A DNA stretch of 64,000 nucleotides, from positions 1,674,001 to 1,738,000 of the forward strand of contig NZ_CCSF01000001.1 of NCBI RefSeq assembly GCF_000756775.1. Direction: 5' to 3'. A model generated the notes under the pieces. That model saw only the letters and a program-made list of their open reading frames with translations. It was not told the origin of the DNA and searched no databases. Positions 17,702 through 27,084 of this stretch are shown piece by piece (position 1 is the first letter of the stretch; each line of letters begins with the position of its first letter). This DNA comes from Pseudomonas saudiphocaensis (GTDB taxonomy: Bacteria; Pseudomonadota; Gammaproteobacteria; Pseudomonadales; Pseudomonadaceae). The translations under genes and the position numbers were made by a program.

Positions 17702-18283
17702 ATGGCTTTCGAATTGCCGCCGCTTCCGTTTGAAAAGAACGCCCTCGAACCGCACATTTCCGCAGAGACCTTCGAGTATCACCACGGCAAGCATCACCAG
17801 GCCTACGTGACCAACCTGAACAACCTGATTCCGGGCACCGAGTTCGAAGGCAAGGATCTGGAAACCATCATCAAGACTTCCTCCGGTGGCATCTTCAACA
17901 ATGCCGCGCAAGTCTGGAACCACACCTTCTTCTGGAACTGCATGGCGCCGAACGCCGGTGGCCAGCCGACCGGCGCTCTGGCTGACGCCATTAACGCCGC
18001 CTTCGGCGACTTCGACAAGTTCAAGGAAGAGTTCACCAAGACCGCCATCGGCACCTTCGGCTCCGGCTGGGCCTGGCTGGTGAAGAAATCCGACGGTAGC
18101 GTCGGTCTGGCCAGCACCATCGGTGCCGGCAACCCGATGACCGCTGGTGACAAGCCGCTGCTGACCTGCGACGTCTGGGAGCACGCTTACTACATCGACT
18201 ACCGCAACGCTCGTCCGAAGTTCGTTGAGGCGTTCTGGAACGTCGTCAACTGGGACTTCGTCGCGAAGAACTTCGCCGGCTAA
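17702..18283 (+). CDS. sodB: Iron superoxide dismutase
   Basis: A 193-aa cytosolic enzyme that dismutates superoxide to hydrogen peroxide and O2. Metal ligands are visible: the histidine in FEYHHGKHH, the histidine in [16 protein letters not shown], and Asp and His in [16 protein letters not shown]. The Q in AAQVWNH and the FFWNCM context point to iron rather than manganese. Length is typical. AGGAG lies upstream of the ATG. The order argP-lysE-sodB is a Pseudomonas arrangement. Confidence 0.97.
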   Translation: MAFELPPLPFEKNALEPHISAETFEYHHGKHHQAYVTNLNNLIPGTEFEGKDLETIIKTSSGGIFNNAAQVWNHTFFWNCMAPNAGGQPTGALADAINAAFGDFDKFKEEFTKTAIGTFGSGWAWLVKKSDGSVGLASTIGAGNPMTAGDKPLLTCDVWEHAYYIDYRNARPKFVEAFWNVVNWDFVAKNFAG

Positions 18284-18342
18284 GTCGCCTCATGCACCGC
18301 ACGGGTAGAAGGCCTGGCCATCCCCCGTGCCGCATGTATCGC

Positions 18343-18375
18343 AATGCCCGACTCCTCGTGAGTCGGGCATTTTTG
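18343..18375 (+). terminator. Terminator after sodB
   Basis: A 12-bp perfect stem AATGCCCGACTC (18343-18354) / GAGTCGGGCATT (18360-18371) ends in TTTTT. Its position excludes upstream start codons for the following SDR gene. Confidence 0.9.
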
Positions 18376-18404
18376 TTTCTGCAACGCGTATGGAGTCCAC
18401 TTCC

Positions 18405-19088
18405 ATGTCCAAAACCGCACTTGTGATTGGCGCATCCCGTGGCCTTGGTCTCGGGCTGGTCAAACAGCTACAGGCCGAAGGCTGGCAGGTAATCGCCACG
18501 GTCCGTGATCCGCAACGCGCCGAGACGCTCACCAGCCTGGCTGGCGTTCGCGTCGAAACATTGGATATCGACGATATGGCAAGCGTCGATGCGCTGAATC
18601 AGCGTCTGGCTGGCAGCCGACTGGATCTGCTCTTCGTCAACGCCGGCATTTCCGGCCCGCGCGATGCCTCGGCCAGTAACGCAGCAGCGGAAGACATCAC
18701 CGCGCTCTTCCTGACCAACAGCGTGGCACCGATTCGCCTGGCCGAACGCCTGCTACCGCTGGTAGAGCCGCGTAATGGCGTAATCACCTTTATGAGTTCG
18801 ATCATGGGCAGCGTCGAGACTGGACCCGCAATGGGCATGCCGCTGTATGGCGCCAGCAAGGCAGCGCTAAACCACCTGACTCGCAACTTTGTCGCCAGCC
18901 TTGGCGAAGAAACCGGCCTGACGGTGCTCTCGATGCATCCGGGCTGGGTAAGGACCGAGATGGGCGGCGACCAGGCACCGCTGGATGTCGAGACCAGCTG
19001 CCGAGGAATGGTTGAACAGGTTACAAAAGCAGCCGGCCAACGCGGGCATCGTTTTATCGACTATCAGGGCGAAGCACTTCCCTGGTAA
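18405..19088 (+). CDS. Short-chain dehydrogenase/reductase
   Basis: A 227-aa SDR with the NAD(P)-binding motif GASRGLGLGL near the N-terminus, the NAG motif in LLFVNAGISGP, the catalytic Ser in FMSSIMGS and the YGASK active site. The substrate is not known; it belongs with small cytosolic carbonyl reductases of the C-factor/sniffer-like type. The start at MSKTALVIG lies beyond the sodB terminator; an in-frame ATG 15 bp earlier is a less likely alternative. Confidence 0.88.
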   Translation: MSKTALVIGASRGLGLGLVKQLQAEGWQVIATVRDPQRAETLTSLAGVRVETLDIDDMASVDALNQRLAGSRLDLLFVNAGISGPRDASASNAAAEDITALFLTNSVAPIRLAERLLPLVEPRNGVITFMSSIMGSVETGPAMGMPLYGASKAALNHLTRNFVASLGEETGLTVLSMHPGWVRTEMGGDQAPLDVETSCRGMVEQVTKAAGQRGHRFIDYQGEALPW

Positions 19089-19103
19089 GAGGCCCTGAAA
19101 CGA

Positions 19104-19140
19104 CGATGCGGGTGGTGCCCTTCGGCAGCCACCCGCATCG
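19104..19140. terminator. Hairpin between the convergent SDR and dcd genes
   Basis: A 12-bp perfect stem CGATGCGGGTGG (19104-19115) / CCACCCGCATCG (19129-19140) lies between two convergent genes. There is no T run on either side, so it may be a 3'-end stabiliser or a weak two-way terminator. Confidence 0.5.
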
Positions 19141-19159
19141 ATAGTGATCAGATCGCCAA

Positions 19160-19726
19160 TCAGGCTCTGGGCAAGGTCACGCCGCGCTGACCCTGATACT
19201 TGCCGCCCCGGTCGCGGTAGGACACTTCGCATTCCTCGTCCGATTCGAAGAACAGCATCTGCGCGACGCCCTCGTTGGCGTAAATCTTGGCTGGCAGCGT
19301 GGTGGTATTGGAGAACTCCAGCGTCACGTGCCCTTCCCATTCCGGCTCCAGCGGCGTGACGTTTACGATGATGCCGCAACGGGCATAGGTGCTCTTGCCC
19401 AGGCAGACGGTCAGCACGTTGCGCGGAATCCGGAAGTACTCGACCGTGCGCGCCAAGGCGAAGGAGTTCGGCGGAATGATGCAAACGTCGCTCTTGATGT
19501 CGACGAAGCTCTTTTCGTCGAAGTTCTTCGGGTCGACTGTCGCCGAGTTGATATTGGTGAACACCTTGAATTCATCGGCGCAGCGTACGTCGTAGCCATA
19601 GCTGGAGACGCCGTAGGAAATCAGGCGTTCATTGCCTTCGTTGCGCACCTGGCGCTCGACGAAGGGCTCGATCATGCCCTGCTCAAGGGCCATCCGGCGT
19701 ATCCACTTGTCCGATTTGATGCTCAT
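19160..19726 (-). CDS. dcd: dCTP deaminase
   Basis: A 188-aa enzyme that deaminates dCTP to dUTP for thymidylate synthesis. It shows the family segments [17 protein letters not shown], the catalytic-loop [36 protein letters not shown] (with the active-site glutamate), and [11 protein letters not shown]. Length and ends are standard. It is a single minus-strand gene, next to the cold-shock gene that reads away from it. Confidence 0.97.
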   Translation of the reverse strand: MSIKSDKWIRRMALEQGMIEPFVERQVRNEGNERLISYGVSSYGYDVRCADEFKVFTNINSATVDPKNFDEKSFVDIKSDVCIIPPNSFALARTVEYFRIPRNVLTVCLGKSTYARCGIIVNVTPLEPEWEGHVTLEFSNTTTLPAKIYANEGVAQMLFFESDEECEVSYRDRGGKYQGQRGVTLPRA

Positions 19727-20049
19727 GGCGGGCGTCCTGACTGTGCTGATTGATCAATGAGTAAAGGCGTGCATATTACCGGCCCTGCGCAGCTGGTTCC
19801 AAGCCCGCAAGCCATGTCCGTACACCGCTTGCGCCGGGCGTTGGGCAGAAACTGAAAATAATCCTCGCATTGCTACGTAAATGCGGTATCTTGCATTGGC
19901 TGCTGCTGCATGTGTCACCGTGAATCGCTACATGTTTAGATTTCGATCCGATCATTGCTACGACTCCTTTAACTCCTTGCACACAGTCACCGTTCGGGGT
20001 ATTTGCCCGTTCAAATTATCTCTACACCTTGTTCAAGGAGACATTTCAA
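19727..20049. other. 323-bp divergent gap between dcd and the cold-shock gene
   Basis: No gene was seen. The half next to the cold-shock gene (roughly 19870-20049) is AT-richer than average, as expected for the long leader of a cspA-type gene. A TAATAT-like -10 for dcd is present on the minus strand near 19775. Promoter positions for the cold-shock gene are not clear. Confidence 0.5.
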
Positions 20050-20259
20050 ATGTCCAATCGCCAAACCGGTACCGTTAAGTGGTTCAACGATGAAAAAGGC
20101 TTCGGCTTCATCACTCCGCAATCCGGTGACGACCTCTTCGTTCACTTCCGTGCCATTCAAGGTGACGGCTTCAAGAGCCTGAAAGAAGGCCAGCAAGTCT
20201 CCTTCGTCGCTACCCGCGGCCAGAAAGGCATGCAAGCTGAGGAAGTTCAGGTTATCTAA
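20050..20259 (+). CDS. Cold-shock domain protein (CspA family)
   Basis: A 69-aa single OB-fold RNA/DNA-binding protein. Both RNP motifs are intact: KGFGFIT (RNP1) and LFVHF (RNP2), with [15 protein letters not shown] at the N-terminus. It acts as an RNA chaperone. The ATG at 20050 follows AAGGAG by 9 nt. It is monocistronic with a strong terminator. Confidence 0.96.
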   Translation: MSNRQTGTVKWFNDEKGFGFITPQSGDDLFVHFRAIQGDGFKSLKEGQQVSFVATRGQKGMQAEEVQVI

Positions 20260-20274
20260 CCTGAGTCTTCTCTG

Positions 20275-20302
20275 AAAAAACCCCGCTTCGGCGGGGTTTT
20301 TT
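20275..20302 (+). terminator. Terminator after the cold-shock gene
   Basis: AAAAAACCCCGC (20275-20286), a TTCG tetraloop and GCGGGGTTTTTT (20291-20302) form a textbook bidirectional rho-independent terminator. Confidence 0.95.
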
Positions 20303-20386
20303 GTGTCTGCGATTTGGGTTCAGCGGAGCCTTGCAGCACGCTCCAGCCGGGCGTGAGCCCCTCACAGTATCGGGGCCCGATGAAGC

Positions 20387-20417
20387 GGTGGATAAGCTTC
20401 GCGTTATCCACCCTACG
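20387..20417. repeat. GGTGGAT palindrome, copy 2
   Basis: GGTGGATAA (20387-20395) / TTATCCACC (20404-20412) with an 8-nt loop GCTTCGCG, then CTACG. It is the same element as at 4570-4599 but in the opposite orientation. It sits between the cold-shock terminator and the 3' end of the convergent apbC. Confidence 0.7.
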
Positions 20418-20431
20418 CCAACGTGTCTCGA

Positions 20432-21526
20432 TCAGTCGTCGGACACCACGATATTCGGCATCGACTGGGCGATGATCTGCCCGCTCTGGGAGATCCGCGC
20501 CCCAACGGTACGAGCCACTTCCTGATAGATCATGGCAATCTGGCTTTCCGGATCGGCAATCGCCGTCGGCTTGCCCGCATCGGCCTGGCTGCGGATGGCC
20601 ATGGACAGCGGCAGCGATGCCAGCAGCTCAACGTTGTACTGATCCGCCAGCTTCTCTCCGCCGCCTTCGCCGAACAGGTGCTCGGCATGGCCGCAGTTGG
20701 AGCAGATGTGCACGGCCATGTTCTCCACCACACCCAATACCGGAATGTTCACCTTGCGGAACATCTCGACGCCTTTTTTGGCGTCCAGCAGCGCGATGTC
20801 TTGCGGCGTGGTGACAATTACCGAGCCGGTCACCGGCACTTTCTGCGCCAGGGTCAGCTGGATATCACCAGTGCCCGGCGGCATGTCCACAACCAGATAG
20901 TCGAGATCCTTCCACGCGGTTTGGGTGATCAGCTGCAGCAAGGCACCCGACACCATTGGCCCACGCCAGACCATGGGGGTCTTGTCGTCAGCCAGGAATG
21001 CCATGGACATCAGCTGCACGCCGTGCGCTTCCAGCGGCACGAACCACTTCTGGTCACGGATCTCCGGCTTGGTGCCCTCGGGAATGCCGAACATGATGCC
21101 CTGGCTCGGCCCGTAGATATCGGCATCCAGCACGCCCACTCGGGCGCCTTCACGGGCCAGCGCCAGCGCCAGGTTGGCGGCCGTGGTGGACTTGCCCACG
21201 CCGCCCTTGCCTGAAGAGACCGCGATGATGTTCTTCACGTTGGCCAGCGCAGGAACCTGATCCTGCGCCTTGTGCGCCCTGATCACGCAATCGACCTGCA
21301 CGTCCGCGCGGCTCACGCCGTCGAGCTGCTCAATGGCCATAGCCAGCGTCTGCGCCCAGCCACCGCGAAACAGCCCGGCCGCATAGCCAAGTTCGAGCTG
21401 CACACTGACGCGCTCGCCCTGGATTTCGACCGAACGCACGCATCCGGCACTGACCGGATCCTGGTTCAAATGGGGATCGGTGTATTGACGCAGTACCGCT
21501 TCCACAGCTTCACGGGTGACGGACAT
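20432..21526 (-). CDS. apbC: Iron-sulfur cluster carrier ATPase (ApbC/Mrp)
   Basis: A 364-aa cytosolic P-loop ATPase that carries [4Fe-4S] clusters to apoproteins. Residues 1-85 are a MIP18/DUF59-like domain (LRQYTDPHLNQDPVSAGCVRS); the P-loop is VSSGKGGVGKSTTAANLA; the cluster-binding CxxC is CSNCGHAEHLFGEGG. All three are intact. It is divergent from metG across 165 bp, the same neighbour pair as in other pseudomonads. Confidence 0.96.
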   Translation of the reverse strand: MSVTREAVEAVLRQYTDPHLNQDPVSAGCVRSVEIQGERVSVQLELGYAAGLFRGGWAQTLAMAIEQLDGVSRADVQVDCVIRAHKAQDQVPALANVKNIIAVSSGKGGVGKSTTAANLALALAREGARVGVLDADIYGPSQGIMFGIPEGTKPEIRDQKWFVPLEAHGVQLMSMAFLADDKTPMVWRGPMVSGALLQLITQTAWKDLDYLVVDMPPGTGDIQLTLAQKVPVTGSVIVTTPQDIALLDAKKGVEMFRKVNIPVLGVVENMAVHICSNCGHAEHLFGEGGGEKLADQYNVELLASLPLSMAIRSQADAGKPTAIADPESQIAMIYQEVARTVGARISQSGQIIAQSMPNIVVSDD

Positions 21527-21691
21527 GACTACTCCACAGGAAAGACCGAGTAAAACAGGCGGCTATGTTAACAGCAGGGACATGAGCGGCGCGCGCCTTG
21601 CGACAACTCGTACCGTACCGCCGGCGGTGGCCTGCATGAGGTCGCATCCTTTATAGTTGCGGACCCTCGTTTTACCGGTGCAGCCATTCCC

Positions 21692-23731
21692 ATGTCCGAA
21701 GTTCGTCAGATTCTAGTTACCAGCGCCCTGCCGTATGCCAATGGATCTATTCACCTTGGCCACATGCTGGAATATATCCAGACCGACATGTGGGTGCGCT
21801 TCCAGAAGCTGCGCGGCAACCAGTGCATCTACGTCTGCGCCGACGATGCCCACGGCTCGGCGATCATGCTGCGCGCGGAAAAAGAAGGCATCACGCCCGA
21901 GCAGCTGATCGCCAATGTACAGGCCGAACACAGCGCCGACTTCGCCGATTTCCTGGTGGATTTCGACAATTTCCACTCCACCCATTCGGAAGAGAACCGC
22001 GAACTGTCGGAACTGATCTACGGCAAGCTGCGTGACGCCGGCCATATCGCCACTCGCTCGGTGACCCAGTATTACGATCCCGAGAAAGGCATGTTCCTGG
22101 CCGACCGGTTCATCAAGGGCACCTGCCCGAAATGCGCCGCCGAGGATCAGTACGGCGACAACTGCGAGAAATGCGGCGCCACCTACGAGCCCACGGACCT
22201 CAAGGACCCGCGCTCGGCCATCTCCGGCGCGACTCCGGTGCTGCGCGACTCCAAGCACTTCTTCTTCAAGCTGCCTGACTTCGAGGCCATGCTCAAGGAG
22301 TGGACCCGCAGCGGTACCCTGCAGGACTCGGTGGCCAACAAGATCGCCGAATGGCTCGACGGCGGCCTGCACGAGTGGGACATCTCCCGCGATGCGCCCT
22401 ACTTCGGCTTCGAAATTCCCGACGAGCCGGGCAAGTATTTCTACGTGTGGCTGGACGCGCCCATCGGCTACATGGCCAGTTTCAAGAACCTTTGCTCACG
22501 CCGCCCGGAGCTGGACTTCGATGCGTTCTGGAACAAGGATTCCAGTGCCGAGCTGTACCACTTCATCGGCAAGGACATCATCAACTTCCACACCCTGTTC
22601 TGGCCGGCGATGCTCGAAGGCGCCGGCTACCGCAAGCCCACTGCGGTGAACGTGCACGGCTACCTGACGGTGAACGGGCAGAAGATGTCCAAGTCGCGCG
22701 GCACATTTATCAAGGCGCGCACCTATCTCGATCACCTGAACCCCGAGTACCTGCGCTACTACTATGCAGCCAAGCTGGGCCGCGGCGTCGATGACCTGGA
22801 CCTCAATCTCGAAGACTTCGTGCAGAAGGTCAACTCGGACCTGGTCGGCAAGGTGGTCAATATCGCCAGCCGTTGCGCCGGATTCATCCACAAGGGCAAC
22901 GCTGGCGTGATGGTTGCGGATAACGCTGCGCCGGAGCTGACCGAGGCCTTCCGCGCCGCCGCGCCGTCCATCGCCGAAGCCTACGAGAGCCGCGACTTCG
23001 CCCGCGCCATGCGTGAAATCATGGCCCTGGCCGACCGCGCCAACGCCTGGATCGCCGACAAGGCGCCCTGGGCGCTGAACAAGCAGGAAGGCAAGCAGGC
23101 CGAGGTTCAGGCGATCTGCGCCACCGGCATCAACCTGTTCCGCCAGTTGGTGATTTTCCTCAAGCCGGTACTGCCGAACCTTGCGGCAGATGCCGAGCGT
23201 TTCCTCAATGTCGAACCGCTGCGCTGGAATGATCACCAGACGCTGCTGAGCAACCATCAGCTGAACGCATTCACCCCACTGCTGACCCGTATCGAGCCAG
23301 CCAAGATCGAAGCCATGGTGGAAGCCTCCAAGGAAGACCTGGCCGCCAGCGAAAGCACAGCACCCGCGGGGAATGGCGAATTGACCAAAGAGCCATTGGC
23401 TGCCGAGATCACCTTCGACCAGTTCGCAGCGGTCGATCTGCGTATCGCCCTGATCGAGAAGTGCGAATTCGTCGAAGGCGCTGACAAGCTGCTGCGTCTG
23501 ACCCTGGATATCGGCGACGCCAAGCGCAACGTCTTCTCCGGCATCAAGAGTGCCTACCCCGACCCGAGCAAGCTGGAAGGCCGCCTGACCCTGTATGTCG
23601 CCAACTTGGCGGCACGCAAGATGAAGTTTGGCGTATCCGAAGGGATGGTGCTGGCAGCCGGCCCCGGCGGCGAAGAAATCTACCTGCTCAGCCCGGACAG
23701 CGGTGCCAAACCGGGCCAGCGGGTCAAGTAA
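21692..23731 (+). CDS. metG: Methionyl-tRNA synthetase
   Basis: A 679-aa aminoacyl-tRNA synthetase. Class I signatures are present: the HIGH-type HLGH ([11 protein letters not shown]) and KMSKS ([10 protein letters not shown]). The zinc knuckle is [18 protein letters not shown], as in the MetG1 type. The C-terminal part from about residue 575 ([13 protein letters not shown] ... [10 protein letters not shown]) is the EMAP-II-like tRNA-binding dimerisation domain. Length is normal. It is followed at 8 bp by a small cysteine-rich gene and probably cotranscribed with it and rsuA. Confidence 0.98.
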   Translation: MSEVRQILVTSALPYANGSIHLGHMLEYIQTDMWVRFQKLRGNQCIYVCADDAHGSAIMLRAEKEGITPEQLIANVQAEHSADFADFLVDFDNFHSTHSEENRELSELIYGKLRDAGHIATRSVTQYYDPEKGMFLADRFIKGTCPKCAAEDQYGDNCEKCGATYEPTDLKDPRSAISGATPVLRDSKHFFFKLPDFEAMLKEWTRSGTLQDSVANKIAEWLDGGLHEWDISRDAPYFGFEIPDEPGKYFYVWLDAPIGYMASFKNLCSRRPELDFDAFWNKDSSAELYHFIGKDIINFHTLFWPAMLEGAGYRKPTAVNVHGYLTVNGQKMSKSRGTFIKARTYLDHLNPEYLRYYYAAKLGRGVDDLDLNLEDFVQKVNSDLVGKVVNIASRCAGFIHKGNAGVMVADNAAPELTEAFRAAAPSIAEAYESRDFARAMREIMALADRANAWIADKAPWALNKQEGKQAEVQAICATGINLFRQLVIFLKPVLPNLAADAERFLNVEPLRWNDHQTLLSNHQLNAFTPLLTRIEPAKIEAMVEASKEDLAASESTAPAGNGELTKEPLAAEITFDQFAAVDLRIALIEKCEFVEGADKLLRLTLDIGDAKRNVFSGIKSAYPDPSKLEGRLTLYVANLAARKMKFGVSEGMVLAAGPGGEEIYLLSPDSGAKPGQRVK

Positions 23732-23739
23732 CGTCCGCC

Positions 23740-23949
23740 ATGAGCGATGCTCTCGACCCGACACGCTGCCCGCTCTGCTGGCAGTCAAACCAGTGCGGGC
23801 AGAGCGATCCGACAACCGCCGATCAGCCGTGCTGGTGCTTCGGGGTCGAGATCGACACGCAAAGCCTGGAACGCATTCCATCCAGTGAACGGGGCAAAGC
23901 CTGCCTTTGCGCCCGTTGCGCTCGCGCCGAGCCACCTGAAACTACCTGA
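23740..23949 (+). CDS. Cysteine-rich CWC family protein
   Basis: A 69-aa protein with six main cysteines in the pattern CPLCWQSNQCGQ ... CWCFG ... CLCARCAR, matching the Cys-rich CWC family, a probable zinc- or metal-binding fold of unknown role. It starts 8 bp after metG and its stop overlaps the rsuA start (TGATG), which suggests translational coupling in a metG-CWC-rsuA operon. Confidence 0.85.
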   Translation: MSDALDPTRCPLCWQSNQCGQSDPTTADQPCWCFGVEIDTQSLERIPSSERGKACLCARCARAEPPETT

Positions 23950-24641
23950 TGCGCCTCGACCGCTTTATCGCCAGCCTGCCCGACCGTAGCCATCGCCAGG
24001 CACGCCTGCTGGTCGCGTCAGGCCGGGTCGAGGTGAATGGCCAGATGGTGCGTGACGGCACCTGCGATATCCGCGTGTTCGACCATGTGGCGCTTGATGG
24101 CCAGACGCTGCAGGCCGGCAAACCCGCACGCTTCTTTATGCTGCACAAACCCGCCGGTTGCGTCAGCGCCACTTCCGATCCGCAGCACCCCACCGTCCTG
24201 GATCTGCTCGACGAACCCGACAAGGACGAACTGCACATCGCCGGCCGCCTGGACTTCAACACCACAGGTTTGTTGATCATCACCAACGACGGCCTATGGT
24301 CCCGTCGCCTGACCCAACCCGAAAGCCTGCTGGGCAAGACCTATCATGTGGAAACCGAAGGCCCGATCGATCCCGCCTGCGTCGAACGTTTCGCCGAAGG
24401 TCTGTATTTCCGCTTCGAAAACCTCACCACTCGCCCTGCCCAGCTCGAGCTGCTCGGCCCGCGCCAGGCCCGACTGACCCTGCACGAAGGCCGCTACCAT
24501 CAGGTCAAACGGATGTTCGGCCACTTCAACAACAAGGTCACCCGCTTGCACCGCGAGCGCATGGGGCCACTGATCCTGGATGACGATCTGCAGCCCGGCC
24601 GCTACCGCTCACTGACCTCAGCCGAAACCGCCATGATCTGA
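23949..24641 (+). CDS. rsuA: 16S rRNA pseudouridine synthase RsuA
   Basis: A 230-aa enzyme of the RsuA group, which makes pseudouridine 516 in 16S rRNA. The N-terminal S4 domain (MRLDRFIASLPDRSHRQARLLVASGRVEVNG) is followed by the catalytic domain with the conserved aspartate in GRLDFNTTGLLIIT and the HEGRYHQVKRMF motif. The ATG overlaps the stop of the preceding gene by one base. Confidence 0.94.
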   Translation: MRLDRFIASLPDRSHRQARLLVASGRVEVNGQMVRDGTCDIRVFDHVALDGQTLQAGKPARFFMLHKPAGCVSATSDPQHPTVLDLLDEPDKDELHIAGRLDFNTTGLLIITNDGLWSRRLTQPESLLGKTYHVETEGPIDPACVERFAEGLYFRFENLTTRPAQLELLGPRQARLTLHEGRYHQVKRMFGHFNNKVTRLHRERMGPLILDDDLQPGRYRSLTSAETAMI

Positions 24642-24706
24642 ATCTTCGCCGCCCAATCGGAAAGCGCTTCAGTTCCGACCGACCTTCTGGTACAAAGCCT
24701 CCCTGC

Positions 24707-24780
24707 GCGGGCGTCGTATAATGGTAATACCCTAGCTTCCCAAGCTAGAGCCGTGGGTTCGATTCCCATCGCCCGCTCCA
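24707..24780 (+). tRNA. tRNA-Gly (anticodon CCC)
   Basis: A 74-nt cloverleaf with encoded CCA: acceptor stem GCGGGCG/CGCCCGC, D-arm with AATGG, anticodon stem CTAGC/GCTAG enclosing loop TTCCCAA (anticodon CCC), and T-arm with GTTCGATTC. It closely resembles the E. coli CCC-reading glycine tRNA. It reads GGG codons. Confidence 0.96.
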
Positions 24781-24790
24781 GATCGCAAGT

Positions 24791-24818
24791 AAAGCCCTGT
24801 CCCTGACAGGGCTTTTTC
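24791..24818 (+). terminator. Terminator after tRNA-Gly
   Basis: An 11-bp perfect stem AAAGCCCTGTC (24791-24801) / GACAGGGCTTT (24805-24815) with a 3-nt loop and trailing TTC, 11 bp after the tRNA. Confidence 0.9.
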
Positions 24819-24894
24819 GTTTCAGACGTGGAGTTCTGCACGCTCAAAATCGCGCAAGCCATGCCAAACCGCCCTCCAGAGCCTGATTTCCATT

Positions 24895-24921
24895 GCGCTA
24901 TATACATGCTTATATAACGCG
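24895..24921. promoter_or_regulatory. ModE-binding site (Mo box) before modA
   Basis: Two facing half sites, GCGCTATATA (24895-24904) and TATATAACGCG (24911-24921), form a near-palindrome that matches the known ModE operator (CGnTATATA-spacer-TATATnnCG). It ends 25 bp before the modA ATG, so it should overlap the promoter. A ModE gene is the fourth gene of the operon; molybdate-loaded ModE would repress transcription. Confidence 0.75.
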
Positions 24922-24946
24922 AGCTTTTCTTCACTTCGGAGCGCTT

Positions 24947-25699
24947 ATGCGCCTTTCACTGATCAAGCGACTCAGCGCTCTTTTCTTTCTGCTCTCCAGC
25001 ATGGCCCAGGCGGGCGAGGTGACGGTTTCAGCTGCATCCAGCCTGACTAACGCTTTCCAGGAAGTCGCGCGTGCTTACGAAGCCGAACATGCGGGCGCGA
25101 CAGTCCTGCTGAACTTCGGGGCTTCGGGTGCCCTGCTCCAACAGATGACCAAGGGTGCGCCGGTGGATGTGTTTGCCTCGGCCGATCAACAGACGATGGA
25201 TATTGCCGCCGAGCGCCAACTGATCGAGACAGGCAGCCGCCAGGATTTTGCGCGCAACACGCTGGTGGTGATCACGCCACATGACAGCGATATCAAGCTC
25301 AAGCAGCTAACTGACTTGCAGCAGCCTGGCGTCGAGCGGGTCGCCATTGGCAATCCGGCCAGCGTGCCCGTGGGGCGCTACAGCCGGGAGGCGCTGGAAG
25401 CGGCCAGCCTGTGGCAGGTTGTGCAGGCCAAGGCGATCACCACCCAGAGCGTTCGCCAGGCTCTGGATTATGTGGCGCGGGGTGAAGTCGAAGCAGCACT
25501 TGTTTACGCCACCGATGCTCAGCTGATGAAAGACAAGGTTAAGCTTGCCTTCAGCGTTCCGCTGAAGAGCGCCATCGCCTATCCCATCGCGCAGCTGAGC
25601 GACAGCGACAACAGCCAGGAAGCCCAGCGCTTTATCGCCTACGTGCAGTCCGCCGCCGGCCAGGCAATCCTGGCCCGGCACGGCTTTCTGAAACCCTGA
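24947..25699 (+). CDS. modA: Molybdate-binding periplasmic protein
   Basis: A 250-aa solute-binding protein. A signal peptide (MRLSLIKRLSALFFLLSSMAQA) precedes the mature start GEVTVSAASSLTNAFQEVA, whose serines bind the oxyanion. FGASGALLQQMTKGAPVDVFASAD and GNPASVPVGRYS are further family motifs. It delivers molybdate (or tungstate) to ModBC. The ATG at 24947 lies after a GGAG-like site and fits the signal-peptide start. Confidence 0.96.
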   Translation: MRLSLIKRLSALFFLLSSMAQAGEVTVSAASSLTNAFQEVARAYEAEHAGATVLLNFGASGALLQQMTKGAPVDVFASADQQTMDIAAERQLIETGSRQDFARNTLVVITPHDSDIKLKQLTDLQQPGVERVAIGNPASVPVGRYSREALEAASLWQVVQAKAITTQSVRQALDYVARGEVEAALVYATDAQLMKDKVKLAFSVPLKSAIAYPIAQLSDSDNSQEAQRFIAYVQSAAGQAILARHGFLKP

Positions 25700-25718
25700 G
25701 CACGAGACGAGATAACGG

Positions 25719-26390
25719 ATGGAACAGGCCTGGATCGCACTCGCCCTCTCGCTCAAGGTGGCCGGCTTTGCCACGGTGATCAGCCTGATACTAGGCACCG
25801 CCACCGGCTTTTTGCTGGCGCGTGTGCGCTTTCCCGGTCGGGATCTGCTCGACACCCTGCTGACGCTGCCAATGGTGCTGCCGCCCACCGTGCTCGGCTA
25901 TTACCTGCTGGTATTGCTGGGACGGCGCAGCGCCTTCGGCGCATGGCTGCAGGACACATTCGGCATCAGCCTGATCTTCACCTGGCAGGGGGCGGTGGTC
26001 GCCGCTGCCATCGTGGCCTTTCCGTTGGTGTTCAAGCCCGCGCGCGCTGCGTTCGAGGGCGTGGACGGGCAACTGGAAAACGCCGCACGAGTGCTGGGGG
26101 TTTCGGAGCTGGCGATCTTCTTTCGGGTGACCTTGCCGCTGGCCTGGCGCGGGATTCTGGCCGGCGTACTGCTCGCGTTCGCCCGTGCGCTGGGCGAGTT
26201 TGGCGCAACCCTGATGGTAGCGGGCAGTATTCCCGGCAAGACGCAGACACTGTCGATTGCCGTATACGAAGCCGTACAGGCCGGTCAGGACGATGTGGCC
26301 AACACCCTGGTGCTGATTACTTCACTGGTCTGCGTGACCGTCCTGCTGGCAGCCGGTCGCCTTGCACCCGGCCGTATTGCCAATCGCTGA
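25719..26390 (+). CDS. modB: Molybdate ABC transporter permease
   Basis: A 223-aa inner-membrane permease with five or six membrane segments. It has the coupling-helix EAA motif (EGVDGQLENAARVLGVSELAIFFRVTLPLAWRGILAGVLLAFARALGEFGATLMVAG in outline), which contacts ModC. Length matches ModB. It is 19 bp after modA. Confidence 0.96.
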   Translation: MEQAWIALALSLKVAGFATVISLILGTATGFLLARVRFPGRDLLDTLLTLPMVLPPTVLGYYLLVLLGRRSAFGAWLQDTFGISLIFTWQGAVVAAAIVAFPLVFKPARAAFEGVDGQLENAARVLGVSELAIFFRVTLPLAWRGILAGVLLAFARALGEFGATLMVAGSIPGKTQTLSIAVYEAVQAGQDDVANTLVLITSLVCVTVLLAAGRLAPGRIANR

Positions 26391-26402
26391 CGGAGGCTGC
26401 CC

Positions 26403-27080
26403 GTGCTGCTTGATATCGATATCGCCAAGACCCTGACCTCCGGCAAGCGCAGCTTTGAGCTGAAGCTGGGCTTTCGCAGCAGCAGCCAGCGGCTGGTCAT
26501 CCTCGGGCCGTCCGGCTCGGGCAAGAGCCTGCTGCTGAAATCCATTGCGGGCCTGATGCGGCCTGATCGCGGGCATATCCGCCTGGATGGCACGACGATG
26601 TTCGATACCACCGCGAAGATCAACCTGGCGCCACAGCAACGCAAAATGGCTTACGTGTTTCAGGATTACGCGCTGTTCCCGCACCTGAGCGTGCGGCAGA
26701 ACATTGCGTTTGGCCTGAACCACGGACTGTTCAATCCACGTGCAAGCCAGCATAACGACAAGGTTGACTACTGGCTGGATGCCTTCCAGCTGCGCCCGGT
26801 CGCCGACCAGTTGCCCGAAGAGCTCTCCGGTGGCCAGCGCCAGCGCACCGCCCTCGCCCGGGCTCTGGTTGCAAAGCCTAGAGCGCTATTACTGGATGAA
26901 CCCTTCTCCGCGCTGGACTCCATGCTGCGCAGCCATATGCGCCGCGAACTGGACGAGTTACAGCGACGCCTGCAGGTACCCATGCTGCTGATCACCCATG
27001 ATCGGGAGGACGCCGAGGTCTTTGGCGACCAGGTGCTTCATATCAACGAGGGCCGCCTCGACAACCTGAGCGGGAGCTGA
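26403..27080 (+). CDS. modC: Molybdate ABC transporter ATPase, short form
   Basis: A 225-aa ATP-binding subunit with Walker A GPSGSGKS, Q-loop FQDYALFPHLSV, signature LSGGQRQR, Walker B ALLLDEPFSALD and switch histidine ITHDREDAEVF. Typical ModC is about 350 aa with a C-terminal TOBE/Mop domain that binds molybdate and inhibits transport; here the stop follows directly after the nucleotide-binding domain and modE begins 4 bp later, so the regulatory domain is absent rather than frameshifted. The start is a GTG. Confidence 0.92.
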   Translation: MLLDIDIAKTLTSGKRSFELKLGFRSSSQRLVILGPSGSGKSLLLKSIAGLMRPDRGHIRLDGTTMFDTTAKINLAPQQRKMAYVFQDYALFPHLSVRQNIAFGLNHGLFNPRASQHNDKVDYWLDAFQLRPVADQLPEELSGGQRQRTALARALVAKPRALLLDEPFSALDSMLRSHMRRELDELQRRLQVPMLLITHDREDAEVFGDQVLHINEGRLDNLSGS

Positions 27081-27084
27081 AGCG

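Noticed and set aside
22496-23935. A 479-codon minus-strand frame over metG
   Set aside because: MetG has all catalytic motifs on the plus strand; the reverse frame has no family features.
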